In this document: in pieces, positions 8,867 through 17,216 of the stretch
Layout of the letters: each line of letters starts with the position of its first letter
Position numbering within the stretch: position 1 is the first letter of the stretch
Source of the DNA: Runella limosa DSM 17973
GTDB taxonomy: Bacteria > Bacteroidota > Bacteroidia > Cytophagales > Spirosomataceae
Direction of reading: 5' to 3'
Length of the DNA: 64,000 nucleotides
Assembly (NCBI RefSeq): GCF_000482465.1
Contig: NZ_KI519429.1
Span: 124,001 to 188,000 of the forward strand
The notes under the pieces: model-generated
Seen by the model: the letters and a program-made list of their open reading frames with translations, nothing else
What the model was told of the DNA's origin: nothing
Database searches by the model: none
Translations under genes and position numbers: made by a program

Positions 8867-9630
8867 ACAAAATCACTAAATACGTCCTCTACGACATCGT
8901 CCGAAACCGTTTCGTGATGGGTTATACCTTGTTATTATTGGCCATCAGCATGAGTTTTTTCAGCTTCGAGTCTGACCCAAACAAAGGACTTTTGAGCCTA
9001 CTCAATATCATTTTGATGGTCGTACCATTGGTCAGTATTATTTTTTCGACCATTCATTTTTATAATTCTTACGAATTTATCGAACTGATGTCGGCGCAAC
9101 CGCTAAGCCGCAAAGCCATTTTTTTAAGTGAATATCTCGGCGTAGCCGCCTCCCTGAGTTTAGCTTTTTTGGTCGGTGTAGGTATTCCTACCCTCGTTTT
9201 TGGCGGTGACCAAAGCAGCCTTATTCTGATTATCAGCGGGCTTCTTCTTACGCTTTCGTTTGTTTCCTTAGCATTTTTAGCTTCCGTCATTACCCGTGAC
9301 AAAGCCAAGGGCATTGGCCTTGCACTGGTGCTCTGGTTTTATTTTTCATTGGTATACGACGGACTCGTTTTAGGCATTTTATTCTCCTTCAACGATTATC
9401 CACTCGAGAAAGCCATGCTTGTCTTGACCGCCCTTAACCCTACCGATTTAGCCCGAATTATGGTACTGATGAAAATGGACATTTCGGCCTTGATGGGCTT
9501 TACAGGAGCTGTTTTTCAGGATTTTTTTAGCACGAATTACGGGCTATTGGTAGCGTTGTTTGTGCTATTACTTTGGGTTGTTGTCCCCGTCAGTATCGCT
9601 ACCCGAATTTTTCAGAAAAAAGACCTTTAA
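8863..9630 (+). CDS. nosY: NosY ABC transporter permease
   Basis: This 255-residue integral membrane protein has about six hydrophobic helices (about 17-32, 45-65, 95-115, 120-145, 155-175, 230-250). The segment FYNSYEFIELMSAQPLSRK matches the NosY/ABC-2 coupling region. It works with NosF. The hairpin beginning 2 bp after its stop codon may end the core nos message. Confidence 0.93.
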   Translation: MNKITKYVLYDIVRNRFVMGYTLLLLAISMSFFSFESDPNKGLLSLLNIILMVVPLVSIIFSTIHFYNSYEFIELMSAQPLSRKAIFLSEYLGVAASLSLAFLVGVGIPTLVFGGDQSSLILIISGLLLTLSFVSLAFLASVITRDKAKGIGLALVLWFYFSLVYDGLVLGILFSFNDYPLEKAMLVLTALNPTDLARIMVLMKMDISALMGFTGAVFQDFFSTNYGLLVALFVLLLWVVVPVSIATRIFQKKDL

Positions 9631-9632
9631 TA

Positions 9633-9687
9633 GGTCAGACGATAGTCAGACCAGCGTTGGAATTTTCGGTCTGACTATCGTCTGACC
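9633..9687. repeat. Perfect 20-bp inverted repeat with internal GTCAGAC direct repeats
   Basis: The arms at 9633-9652 and 9668-9687 are exact reverse complements around a 15-nt loop. Each arm itself contains two copies of GTCAGAC separated by four bases, so the element holds four such heptamers. There is no T run, so it is more likely an RNA-stabilising or REP-like element than a terminator. Confidence 0.75.
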
Positions 9688-9723
9688 ATCAAATCAATCT
9701 TTTTAAACCAACCACTTACAACA

Positions 9724-10281
9724 ATGAAACATCACTTTCTTTCTTTGGCATTCGTAGCTCTTTTTGCGGCCTGTCAGTCGTCTCAGAACTCACACTCACA
9801 AGACCAATCTACTACCACTACTACCGAGAGCGCGCCCGCCGCAGGGCAGTCGGGGGTAGAAGACAACGACTCCCAAAAGGACGTCGTGAAAGTAGCAGTA
9901 GGCTCTCCCGACCACACGACACTTGTGAAAGCTGTGCAGGCAGCAGGGCTTGTAGATGCACTTTCAAACGCAGGACCGTTTACGGTTTTCGCCCCCACGA
10001 ACGCGGCCTTTGACAAACTCCCCGCAGGAACGGTAGAAGATTTATTAAAGCCCGAAAATAAAGACAAACTTAAAGCTGTTTTGGAGCACCACGTAATGAC
10101 ATCTGCATTGGCTGCCGACTTTTTTCAAGAAGGACAAAGCATGGGGATGGTGGACGGCACCAATGCTACTTTCCACGTCAAAGGCAACGATGTTTATATC
10201 GGTGAAGCCAAAATTGTGGCCTCGATACGCGCCTCCAATGGCTATGTTCACGTAATTGACGGTGTTGTTGTTCCTAAATAA
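9724..10281 (+). CDS. Fasciclin (FAS1) domain lipoprotein
   Basis: This 185-residue protein has a lipoprotein signal (ALFAAC, Cys17), a Ser/Thr/Gln-rich linker to about residue 55, and one FAS1 domain. The domain has the canonical GPFTVFAPTNAAFDKLP and a C-terminal VHVIDGVVVPK. FAS1 domains act in adhesion and extracellular interactions. Its link to the nos genes is only positional: same strand, 93 bp downstream of nosY. Confidence 0.9.
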   Translation: MKHHFLSLAFVALFAACQSSQNSHSQDQSTTTTTESAPAAGQSGVEDNDSQKDVVKVAVGSPDHTTLVKAVQAAGLVDALSNAGPFTVFAPTNAAFDKLPAGTVEDLLKPENKDKLKAVLEHHVMTSALAADFFQEGQSMGMVDGTNATFHVKGNDVYIGEAKIVASIRASNGYVHVIDGVVVPK

Positions 10282-10288
10282 ATTTACC

Positions 10289-10579
10289 ATGACTACCCAC
10301 AATATCCCCGAGTTATTGCCTTATAACGGCATTAAAACCAAAAAAATAGAAGCTAATGAGCACTTTCGGGTGGTGCTCATTAGCCTCCAGCAGGGCCAAC
10401 GTCTCGATGAACATACGTCGCCCACCGATGCCTTTATTTATGTATTGGAAGGTAATGCCAATTTTAATTTGGAAGGAGTAGCGCATTTCCTTTCTCCAGG
10501 CGATGGGTTTTCTTTTAAAGCTCACGCCGAGCATTCGGTAAACGCCTTGACCGACTTTAAGATGCTTCTGTTTAGATAA
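10289..10579 (+). CDS. Small cupin-domain protein
   Basis: This 96-residue single-domain cupin has a metal-site-like DEHTSPTDAFIYVLEG in motif 1 and HAEHSVNAL in motif 2, with only part of the usual His/Glu ligand set. The ATG at 10289 fits the family better than the upstream in-frame start at 10256, which overlaps the fasciclin gene. It follows that gene by 7 bp. The substrate is unknown; small cupins of this kind often bind metal or act as sensors. Confidence 0.8.
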   Translation: MTTHNIPELLPYNGIKTKKIEANEHFRVVLISLQQGQRLDEHTSPTDAFIYVLEGNANFNLEGVAHFLSPGDGFSFKAHAEHSVNALTDFKMLLFR

Positions 10580-10585
10580 ATCTTC

Positions 10586-10593
10586 TACCTTTG
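10586..10593 (+). promoter_or_regulatory. Candidate -7 promoter element before the CxGKC protein
   Basis: TACCTTTG matches TAnnTTTG and ends 19 bp before the ATG at 10613. No good TTTG lies at -33. It could start a separate message for the three genes that follow. Confidence 0.5.
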
Positions 10594-10612
10594 TCAAAAT
10601 TTTGAAAAACCA

Positions 10613-11002
10613 ATGAATCCCAAACGGCACATAGCGTTCTTTTTGCTTCTGCTTGTCAGCTTCAAAACGCTGGTAGTGCCGTTTGTATATTTGGATTTTG
10701 AGCTGCGCAAAGAGTACATCATCCATCACCTTTGCGAAAACCGCTTTAAGCCCCAATTGCACTGCGACGGTAAATGTTATCTGGCCAAGCAACTACACAA
10801 AGTAGCCGAAGATAACGCCCGCCAAGAAACACAAAAACAAAGCGATACCGTTAAGAAACTCCTTCAAGAAGTTTTTGACGAAACCGCTTTTACTATTCCT
10901 CCCCTTCACCTTTGCTATTTTCTCAAAGAGCGTCCCTTTTTCTTGCGGTGCGCTCCTCAAAACGGCTTTTTAGATAAGCTTATTCTTCCTCCCATTGCCT
11001 AA
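10613..11002 (+). CDS. Membrane-anchored CxGKC protein, Bacteroidota-specific
   Basis: This 129-residue protein has an N-terminal hydrophobic anchor (about 7-27), a conserved-looking block LCENRFKPQLHCDGKCYLAK, a charged helical stretch, and a C-terminal region with two further cysteines. Proteins with a C-x-G-K-C-x-L block occur in Bacteroidota near metal-related TonB receptors (from memory). The cysteine/histidine pair on the periplasmic side suggests metal binding, which is inference. It is followed by the lipoprotein and TonB receptor on the same strand. Confidence 0.65.
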   Translation: MNPKRHIAFFLLLLVSFKTLVVPFVYLDFELRKEYIIHHLCENRFKPQLHCDGKCYLAKQLHKVAEDNARQETQKQSDTVKKLLQEVFDETAFTIPPLHLCYFLKERPFFLRCAPQNGFLDKLILPPIA

Positions 11003-11092
11003 TGGTTGTGTGTACGTTGTGGTAAACGTACCTCTCTCTCCAGCGGGAGAGATTTGGAGTTTATTTTCACACTTGTATCATTAGTCAAACCA

Positions 11093-11521
11093 ATGAAAAT
11101 CAAGCACATACTTTTGTGCGGATGTTGCATTGTGTCTGCATGCAGCAACCCACAAAAAGACCAAGCCGAAAAGCTTGAAAAAGAGGTGATGATGATTCAC
11201 GACGCCGTTATGCCCAAAATGGGAGAACTCGTTTCGTTAGAATCGGCCATCAGTAAACGTATTGCGTTACTGGATAGCGTCACCCACGACACCAGCGCTC
11301 AATCATCGCTCAAAAAAGCACTTCAACTGAGCAGTCAACTCAAAAAAGCGGACGACAGTATGATGGATTGGATGCACCGCTACAAGGGTGATTCACTCAA
11401 AAAACTCGCCCCCAGTGAGGCCATCAAGGCATTGACTCACGAAAAAATCAACATCGAACAAGTGAGCGACGACATGCTTAAAAGCATAGAAGAAGCTCAG
11501 AAATTCTTGAAACAACAATGA
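11093..11521 (+). CDS. Coiled-coil lipoprotein upstream of the TonB receptor
   Basis: This 142-residue protein has a lipoprotein signal (CIVSAC, Cys18) and an otherwise almost entirely helical sequence rich in Lys, Glu and Ser, with methionine/histidine patches (MMIHDAVMPKM, MMDWMHRY). It overlaps the TonB receptor gene by four bases (ATGA), so the two are co-translated. The Met/His content would suit copper, but no function is established. The ATG at 11093 gives the lipobox; an upstream in-frame start at 11006 does not. Confidence 0.75.
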   Translation: MKIKHILLCGCCIVSACSNPQKDQAEKLEKEVMMIHDAVMPKMGELVSLESAISKRIALLDSVTHDTSAQSSLKKALQLSSQLKKADDSMMDWMHRYKGDSLKKLAPSEAIKALTHEKINIEQVSDDMLKSIEEAQKFLKQQ

Positions 11522-13884
11522 AAAATCTATATATCACGCTCCTCATTGTCTGCGGAGCTATTTTCCAACCACTTCACGCCCAGTCGCTAAAAGGGAAAAT
11601 TTTTGACGCTGCCACCAAAGAACCAGTGATTGGGGCTACGATTCAAATCATCAATACCCACACGGGCGTTGTCAGCGATAACAACGGAACTTTCACTTTA
11701 CAAAATGTAGGAGAAAGTGCTAAAATTCGTATTTCAACCATTGGATACGTTGCACAGGAAATAGACGTTACGTCAACGAGAATGCTGGCCATTGCGTTAG
11801 AACCCGCCGTTGAAAACCTACAAACGATTGTGGTGACGGGCAACCGTGAAGCAGCACTTCGTACCGAAACTCCCATCGCCATTTCAAAGCTTTCTCCCAA
11901 AATGATTGAGGAAGCCAAACCAACGGCCATTTATGAGGTCATCAACAAAACCCCTGGCGTCATAATGGTGAACCTCAACAACGAGCAGCACTCCATGTCG
12001 ATTCGCCAACCGATGACAACCAACGCCTACTATCTTTACCTCGAAGATGGCGTACCTATTCGTCCAATGGGGGTGTTCAACCACAACTCATTGCTCGAAA
12101 TGAACCAATTCACGGTGAGTTCCATCGAAGTAGTTAAAGGCCCAGTATCTTCGATTTATGGCCCCGAGGCCGTGGGAGGAGCGGTCAATTTTATCTCTCA
12201 ACGCCCAACAGCGGTTCCTACAGCCCGCATTGGTCTCCAAGCCGATCAATGGGGCTATCGTCGCGTTCAGTACGGTGCAGGGGCTACGTTGGGTAAATTT
12301 GGGGTATATATTGGAGGCTTGGCCGCCGAGCAAAAAGACGCGTGGATGACTAGCTCCGATTACACTAAAAATGCGCAATACGCTCGTTTGGAGTATCATT
12401 TTACGCCAAAAACTCGCTTGATTTATACCCTTTCGTACGCAAAATACAACTCCCAAACCAGCGGAAGCGTTGACAGTATTGCTTTCTATAATCGCCAGTA
12501 CATCAGCACCACTGATTTTACGTACCGAAAATCGTATTCGCTCCGCTCGCGTTTGACCCTCGAGCACGAATGGAAGAATGGTTCGCAATCTTTCTTTACG
12601 GTTTTTGGACGGGATAACAAACACGGACAAAATCCAAGTTATGGCATTCGTTGGACGTCGGGAGCGACTACGGCTCGCGGTGAAATAAACTCCAATGACT
12701 TCCAAAGCCTAGGCGTGATTGCCCAACACACGCAAAGGTTCGCGTTTCTCAATTCTAAAATTATTGCGGGAGGAACAATCGACTTTTCACCAAACAAGTA
12801 TTGGTCGTACCAAATCGACCTAGCGGCGCAGCTGCGTGCCGACAAAAAATCGGTTGAAAAATACACAATTGTGAAAGAACGACCTGACATTCAGATCGCC
12901 AACTACGACGCCGACATCTTGAATTCAGCCTTCTATTTACAGTACGATTTTGAACCAATCAAAAACCTTCGTCTCTCGGCGGGTTTGCGCTACGACAATA
13001 TGTCATTTGATTTCGTCAACAACTTAGACATTGACAAAACGACCAACCAAGCCGTTGGAGGAAGTAAATCGTACAAACAAACGACGCCAAAATTAGGCAT
13101 AACCTATGATTTTGGTAACGGAAAAGGTATATACGCCAACTTCTCTAAAGGGTTTGCACCGTCGGGTCTAACGGCTATTTTCCGCAAACGCCCTACGCCT
13201 GCGCCCAACGGCGATTTGTTTTATTACAACTTGATACCAGCGACATTTACCAATGCCGAAGTGGGCGGATGGATTTCTTTGCTAAAAAACAAAATGTACA
13301 TCGACGCTTCTTTGTACCAAATGAACGGCAGCAACGAGCTTCTTAACATCCGCCAACCTGATAACTCAACCGACTACCAAGCGGCGGGAAAAACGCTGCA
13401 CAAAGGGATTGAACTTGGCATCACTTACAAGCCATCAAAGGAAGTATTTGCCCGAATCGGGGGAACGTATTCCGTTCACCGCTTCGTTGAGTTTATCCTC
13501 AGTCAAAAAGCATCGGATGCCCTCAAAGACGTGAATGGCAAAGATATGCCGTCGGCTCCTCGCTGGATGTGGAACGGAGAAATTAGCTATTATCCCAAAT
13601 GGTTTAAAAACTTCCGTACGTCTGTTGAATGGCAACACCTAAGTAAGTGGTATCAAAACCAGGTGAATACTGTCGTGTATAATGGATACGATTTGGTCAA
13701 CTTCCGTGCGGGGTATCAATGGAAAGGTATCGAGGTCTTCACCAACGTCATGAACTTGACCGACGCTTTGTACGCTACCAATGCGACTCGGGGCAATGCC
13801 TCTACCGACCGTACCACCTTTACTCCAGCCGCTCCACGCACCTTCATCTTAGGAGTGCAATACAGTTTTACTGGGAAGAAATAA
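11518..13884 (+). CDS. TonB-dependent outer-membrane receptor
   Basis: This 788-residue protein has a signal peptide (about 1-21), a carboxypeptidase-regulatory-like domain (about 24-105), a plug domain (about 110-230, with VVTGNREAALRTETPIAIS and VEVVKGPVSSIYGPEAVGGA), and a 22-strand-type barrel ending in ILGVQYSFTGKK. No SusD partner follows, so it is more likely a metal or cofactor receptor than a glycan one. Its position after the nos genes and the Met/His lipoprotein makes copper uptake for NosZ an attractive but unproven idea. Confidence 0.9.
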   Translation: MKNLYITLLIVCGAIFQPLHAQSLKGKIFDAATKEPVIGATIQIINTHTGVVSDNNGTFTLQNVGESAKIRISTIGYVAQEIDVTSTRMLAIALEPAVENLQTIVVTGNREAALRTETPIAISKLSPKMIEEAKPTAIYEVINKTPGVIMVNLNNEQHSMSIRQPMTTNAYYLYLEDGVPIRPMGVFNHNSLLEMNQFTVSSIEVVKGPVSSIYGPEAVGGAVNFISQRPTAVPTARIGLQADQWGYRRVQYGAGATLGKFGVYIGGLAAEQKDAWMTSSDYTKNAQYARLEYHFTPKTRLIYTLSYAKYNSQTSGSVDSIAFYNRQYISTTDFTYRKSYSLRSRLTLEHEWKNGSQSFFTVFGRDNKHGQNPSYGIRWTSGATTARGEINSNDFQSLGVIAQHTQRFAFLNSKIIAGGTIDFSPNKYWSYQIDLAAQLRADKKSVEKYTIVKERPDIQIANYDADILNSAFYLQYDFEPIKNLRLSAGLRYDNMSFDFVNNLDIDKTTNQAVGGSKSYKQTTPKLGITYDFGNGKGIYANFSKGFAPSGLTAIFRKRPTPAPNGDLFYYNLIPATFTNAEVGGWISLLKNKMYIDASLYQMNGSNELLNIRQPDNSTDYQAAGKTLHKGIELGITYKPSKEVFARIGGTYSVHRFVEFILSQKASDALKDVNGKDMPSAPRWMWNGEISYYPKWFKNFRTSVEWQHLSKWYQNQVNTVVYNGYDLVNFRAGYQWKGIEVFTNVMNLTDALYATNATRGNASTDRTTFTPAAPRTFILGVQYSFTGKK

Positions 13885-13887
13885 GAG

Positions 13888-13921
13888 AAGAGGCTGGCTC
13901 GAATCGTCGAGCCAGCCTCTT
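13888..13921. terminator. Bidirectional terminator between TonB receptor and toxin
   Basis: A 15-bp perfect stem (AAGAGGCTGGCTCGA and its complement) closes a 4-nt loop between convergent genes. Its 3' end touches the toxin stop codon at 13923. Confidence 0.8.
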
Positions 13922-13922
13922 A

Positions 13923-14198
13923 TTACTTATCGCCGTAGTGATCCCTAAATGAATAGAATTCAATGCTTGTGTCAGTTACTTTATATACCATGCGGTGTTC
14001 ATCTGTAATTCTACGAGACCACATTCCTCTATATTCATGTTTGAGTGGCTCTGGCTTTCCTTTACCCTCAAAAGGATTTCGTCGAGTTTCTTCAATGAGT
14101 TCCGAAATTTTGAAAAATATTTTTTTGTTCTCATTGACCCAGCTCATAAAATCTTCAAAGGCTTGCGGCGTGAACAGAATGTTTCTTGACGAGTTCAT
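13923..14198 (-). CDS. Txe/YoeB family addiction-module toxin
   Basis: This 91-residue RelE-superfamily mRNA interferase has the YoeB-type features F..QAFEDFMSWV near the start, GKPEPLKHEYRGMWSRRI in the middle, and the catalytic C-terminal block DEHRMVYKV....IEFYSFRDHY. It is predicted to cleave mRNA at the ribosome. It overlaps the 3' end of its antitoxin gene by 44 bp, and it is transcribed second, the usual order for this family. Confidence 0.9.
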   Translation of the reverse strand: MNSSRNILFTPQAFEDFMSWVNENKKIFFKISELIEETRRNPFEGKGKPEPLKHEYRGMWSRRITDEHRMVYKVTDTSIEFYSFRDHYGDK

Positions 14199-14433
14199 CG
14201 AATTCTTCAGGAGTAAAAGAAATTACGTTACCATTTTCCACAGATTCAATTCCTTTTTTAATTTTTTCAACTAAATAAGGATTAGTCATTATAGCCTCCG
14301 TTTCGTCCAATTCTGCCTCTTCAATCTCAATTTTTATTTTAATCGGGCTTTTACTACGACTGAACTGAGCTTTAATACGGCGAAAAAGCTGGTAATCAAA
14401 TTCGGTCTCGGTAAGTTGATATGTTACAGTCAT
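14155..14433 (-). CDS. Antitoxin of the YoeB-type module
   Basis: This 92-residue acidic protein lies immediately upstream of the toxin and overlaps it. It is not an obvious Phd/YefM homologue. Residues 1-45 contain alternating basic and acidic strands (KIKIEIEEAELDETE), and the C-terminal part (FTPEEFDELVKKH) is a helix suited to wrapping the toxin. The identification rests mainly on position and size. Confidence 0.75.
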   Translation of the reverse strand: MTVTYQLTETEFDYQLFRRIKAQFSRSKSPIKIKIEIEEAELDETEAIMTNPYLVEKIKKGIESVENGNVISFTPEEFDELVKKHSVHAASL

Positions 14434-14490
14434 CTCTCTAATTTTTTAACAAATTTAACGAAAAACCTTATACCCAACCATTCATCTTTT

Positions 14491-15678
14491 ATGAAATACC
14501 TTGTTTTGCTCCTCGCGCTGATAAGTGGCTTAGAACGAGTCACTCCCAAAACAGTTTTGCTCTCTGATCCTCAAAAAACAGGAACTACTCCCCGTTTTAC
14601 CACCGACCACCGCAACCGCCCAGTATTAAGTTGGGTAGAAAAAGAAGGTGATAAAAGCTTGTTCTTTTTTGCCGTCTCCAACGACCAAGGCAAAACGTTT
14701 GGAGATAAAATTAACATCGGAGTCCCTACCAACTGCTCTGTACACGCCGAGGGGATGCCACGGGTTGCGTTTAAGGCTGACGGAACCATTTTTGCTACCT
14801 TTGAGCTAAAAAAACCGACCAAAGAAGCCCCAAGAGCATCTGATTTAATGTACGTTACGTCGGCCGACAATGGCCAAACTTGGTCTGCTCCCACAGCGAT
14901 TCACCGCGACACCACGCCAGGCAAAGGCCATTCGTTTAGCGACGTCACTCGTTTACCAAATGGCGAATTAGGATTTGTGTGGCTAGACGACAAACTCGGA
15001 AAGTTTGAAGGAAGAAGCGTAAAATTTACCCAAAGCCTCGCCAATGGTGGTTTTTCGGAAGAAGTGGTGGTGGATTCAAACGCTTGCCAATGCTGTCGTA
15101 CGGTGGTATTTGTCGATAATGCTGGCCAAATTCACCTTACTTACCGTGATTTGAACACCGACGGAACACGCGACATGAGTCACGTCGTATCAACTGACGG
15201 AGGCCGCACATTTTCCAACCCCAAATTAATTCATAATGATTTATGGAAAATCAACGCTTGCCCGCACACGGGTCCAAGCATGGCACAGGTAGGAAAAGAC
15301 GTATTTGTGGCCTGGTTTAGTGGCACCTCCGCTCATCACGAGGCGGGTATTCGCATCGCCAAATTGGGGCAAGAAAAATTGTATTCTTCGGAGTTAAGCA
15401 TTCGTGCTAAACACCCGCAATTGACCGCTTATCAAGGAAACTTGGTAGTAGTTTGGGACGAGTCGATGGAGAAAAATGACCAGTATTTTTCTAAAATAGC
15501 CCTTCGCTATCTTTACAAAAATGGAACCCAGAAAACGACCTACCTCACGGCCGACTTCGACAACGCCTCTTATCCAGTAGTATTGCCCACCTCGCAAGGA
15601 TTATTGGTCGCGTATGAATTACAAAAACCTAACCAAGAGCCCGTTATCGTCGTCAGTCGAATTGATACGACTTTGTAG
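14491..15678 (+). CDS. Secreted BNR-repeat (sialidase-like) protein
   Basis: This 395-residue protein has an N-terminal signal peptide and a six-bladed-propeller pattern with three clear Asp-boxes (SNDQGKTF, SADNGQTW, STDGGRTF). An unusual cysteine group NACQCCR lies near residue 197, with NACPHTG about 60 residues later. Sialidases need an arginine triad that I cannot map confidently, so substrate and activity are open; the cysteines could form disulfides or bind metal. The start at 14491 is chosen for the signal peptide. Confidence 0.75.
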   Translation: MKYLVLLLALISGLERVTPKTVLLSDPQKTGTTPRFTTDHRNRPVLSWVEKEGDKSLFFFAVSNDQGKTFGDKINIGVPTNCSVHAEGMPRVAFKADGTIFATFELKKPTKEAPRASDLMYVTSADNGQTWSAPTAIHRDTTPGKGHSFSDVTRLPNGELGFVWLDDKLGKFEGRSVKFTQSLANGGFSEEVVVDSNACQCCRTVVFVDNAGQIHLTYRDLNTDGTRDMSHVVSTDGGRTFSNPKLIHNDLWKINACPHTGPSMAQVGKDVFVAWFSGTSAHHEAGIRIAKLGQEKLYSSELSIRAKHPQLTAYQGNLVVVWDESMEKNDQYFSKIALRYLYKNGTQKTTYLTADFDNASYPVVLPTSQGLLVAYELQKPNQEPVIVVSRIDTTL

Positions 15679-15690
15679 TTAGTAGAAACA

Positions 15691-15721
15691 AAAAAGCCCT
15701 CGTGATGAGCGAGGGCTTTTT
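15691..15721. terminator. Bidirectional terminator
   Basis: AAAAAGCCCTCG and CGAGGGCTTTTT form a 12-bp stem with A and T tracts on the two sides, between convergent genes. Confidence 0.9.
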
Positions 15722-15723
15722 AA

Positions 15724-16065
15724 TTAGTCGTTGGTTTCCAACTTAAATATATGTTTCATCAGCACCCACTTTTCGCCTTCTTTGGCCATGGGCAACGCTT
15801 GCTGATAGTTCCACATCAATGCTTCCCACGCTTGTACCGCAGGATTTGCGGCATCGGCTGCTCCTTTTGCTTCAAATGAAAAATCCTCAGTGGTTTCCAT
15901 TATCATAAAAAGGCGATTTCCGACCCGATAAATCTCCATGTCCGTTATCCCCGAAGAGACGATGCTTTCGGTAATAGCAGGTTGAAGCTTTTCGTGGTAC
16001 TTTTCGTATTCAGCGATTAGTGTGGGATCATCCTTTAAATCAAGGGCGAGGCAATAGCGTGGCAT
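15724..16065 (-). CDS. L-rhamnose mutarotase family protein
   Basis: This 113-residue protein matches the RhaM/FucU-related L-rhamnose mutarotase family along its length: RYCLALDLKDDPTLIAEY, the EIYRVGNRLFMIMET strand, and NPAVQAWEALMWNYQQALP. The enzyme interconverts alpha and beta anomers of the sugar. No rhamnose catabolic operon is adjacent, although a sialidase-like gene and a sugar-acid aldehyde dehydrogenase are nearby. Confidence 0.9.
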   Translation of the reverse strand: MPRYCLALDLKDDPTLIAEYEKYHEKLQPAITESIVSSGITDMEIYRVGNRLFMIMETTEDFSFEAKGAADAANPAVQAWEALMWNYQQALPMAKEGEKWVLMKHIFKLETND

Positions 16066-16080
16066 CTGAGTTTCTGTGGT

Positions 16081-16674
16081 TTATTTTCCAAAAAGACCAC
16101 CTAACAAGCCGCCAAGGCCTCCTGCACTACCCGCGTTGCCTGAGTTTCCACCCAAAAGGCTACCGCCGATGCGCATCACATCGTTCATATCTAATTTACC
16201 GTCAGCAAGGGCATAGCCAATTTGGTTAAAATCAAAACCACCTTGTTGTTGTTGCTGAGGAGCTTGTCCGCCCAACAACGACCCCATGATGCCGCCAAAG
16301 TCCATGCTGTTATCGTTAGGGTTGCTTGTTTTTGAAATCATTGAGCCAAGAACTCCTGGAAGAACTTGTGCGATGATGTTACCCGCTGCGCTGTTCGATA
16401 AGCCAAATTTCTCCATCAAGCTACCAATCGCGTTTTGAGCAATTCCAGCCACAATTGGATTGTTCATTAGGCTCCCACCTTGTCCAGCTTGACCTGACAA
16501 AAGGCCCATCAAGCCGCTCAAATTTCCGCCTTGCGCTTCGTTTTGCAAGCCTCCCACGACCGATTGGAACACTGTTTGCATGGCAGCATTGTTGTTCTGA
16601 TTAGGGATGGCAGGGTTATTAACGATGGCTTCCTGAGAATTGTCTTGAATAAGACTCATTAATTGCTCTAACAT
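16081..16674 (-). CDS. DUF937/YidB-like glycine-rich protein
   Basis: This 197-residue protein begins MLEQLMSLIQDNSQEAIVNN and is rich in Gly, Leu, Asn and Gln, with repeated helix-breaking GGLxGLLxG segments and a C-terminal GGLGGLLGGLFGK. It resembles DUF937 proteins, whose function is not well established. It lies 15 bp before the mutarotase gene on the same strand. Confidence 0.75.
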   Translation of the reverse strand: MLEQLMSLIQDNSQEAIVNNPAIPNQNNNAAMQTVFQSVVGGLQNEAQGGNLSGLMGLLSGQAGQGGSLMNNPIVAGIAQNAIGSLMEKFGLSNSAAGNIIAQVLPGVLGSMISKTSNPNDNSMDFGGIMGSLLGGQAPQQQQQGGFDFNQIGYALADGKLDMNDVMRIGGSLLGGNSGNAGSAGGLGGLLGGLFGK

Positions 16675-16690
16675 TGTCTTGAAAAAGTTT

Positions 16691-16709
16691 TAAGTTTGGC
16701 TCAAATTTA
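16691..16709. promoter_or_regulatory. Overlapping divergent -7 elements
   Basis: TAAGTTTG at 16691-16698 reads towards the nuclease-inhibitor gene, and CAAATTTA at 16702-16709 is TAAATTTG on the minus strand towards the DUF937 gene. Both match TAnnTTTG and lie 25-28 bp from their start codons. No ideal -33 element is seen for either. Confidence 0.55.
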
Positions 16710-16723
16710 GAGATAATTTTAAA

Positions 16724-17179
16724 ATGGAAAACATCCAAAAAGAGAATCTTGAGAATATCCCTCCTGTTGTTTCCGATATTGAGACGCAATGGCAGGCAGA
16801 AGTCACTAATTTATTGCCTAATTTGTTGTATCCTAGCGAATCGGATGAACCTTTGGAATGGATTGATATTGCACAGGTACAACCATCCCCATTGACAATC
16901 AACAACTTATTGGTATATCTTTCCGTCCCATTAGATACCTTTGTGGAGGAGATGAGTGTCGAAAATTTTTGGACTCCCGTCACCACAATAGAAGAATGGT
17001 ACGAAGAGGAAGAGCGCCAAGCGGTAGCACAATTTTCACAACTTAAAAGTTTATTGGAAACCCATTTGAAAAATTTCCAAGCTTTTAGAGTAGGACAAAC
17101 TGAAATTGACCTGTATTTACTAGGACAGACTACCAATGACCAATGGGCAGGTTTAAAAACCAAAATAATCGAAACATAA
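16724..17179 (+). CDS. NuiA-like nuclease inhibitor family protein
   Basis: This 151-residue protein matches the cyanobacterial nuclease A inhibitor (NuiA) fold family. It has an LLYPSESDEPLEW segment near residue 35-47 and a C-terminal block WYEEEERQAV.....LKSLL followed by FRVGQTEIDLYLLGQT and AGLKTKIIET. NuiA binds and inhibits a DNA/RNA nonspecific sugar nuclease. No NucA-type nuclease gene is beside it, so it may act on a distant or foreign nuclease, or have another partner. Confidence 0.8.
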   Translation: MENIQKENLENIPPVVSDIETQWQAEVTNLLPNLLYPSESDEPLEWIDIAQVQPSPLTINNLLVYLSVPLDTFVEEMSVENFWTPVTTIEEWYEEEERQAVAQFSQLKSLLETHLKNFQAFRVGQTEIDLYLLGQTTNDQWAGLKTKIIET

Positions 17180-17216
17180 ATCAAACCACCATAACATTTA
17201 TTATTTTTTGAATACC

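Noticed and set aside
12088-12705. Long minus-strand open frame opposite the TonB receptor
   Set aside because: The receptor frame has plug and barrel motifs; the antisense peptide has no signal or domain.
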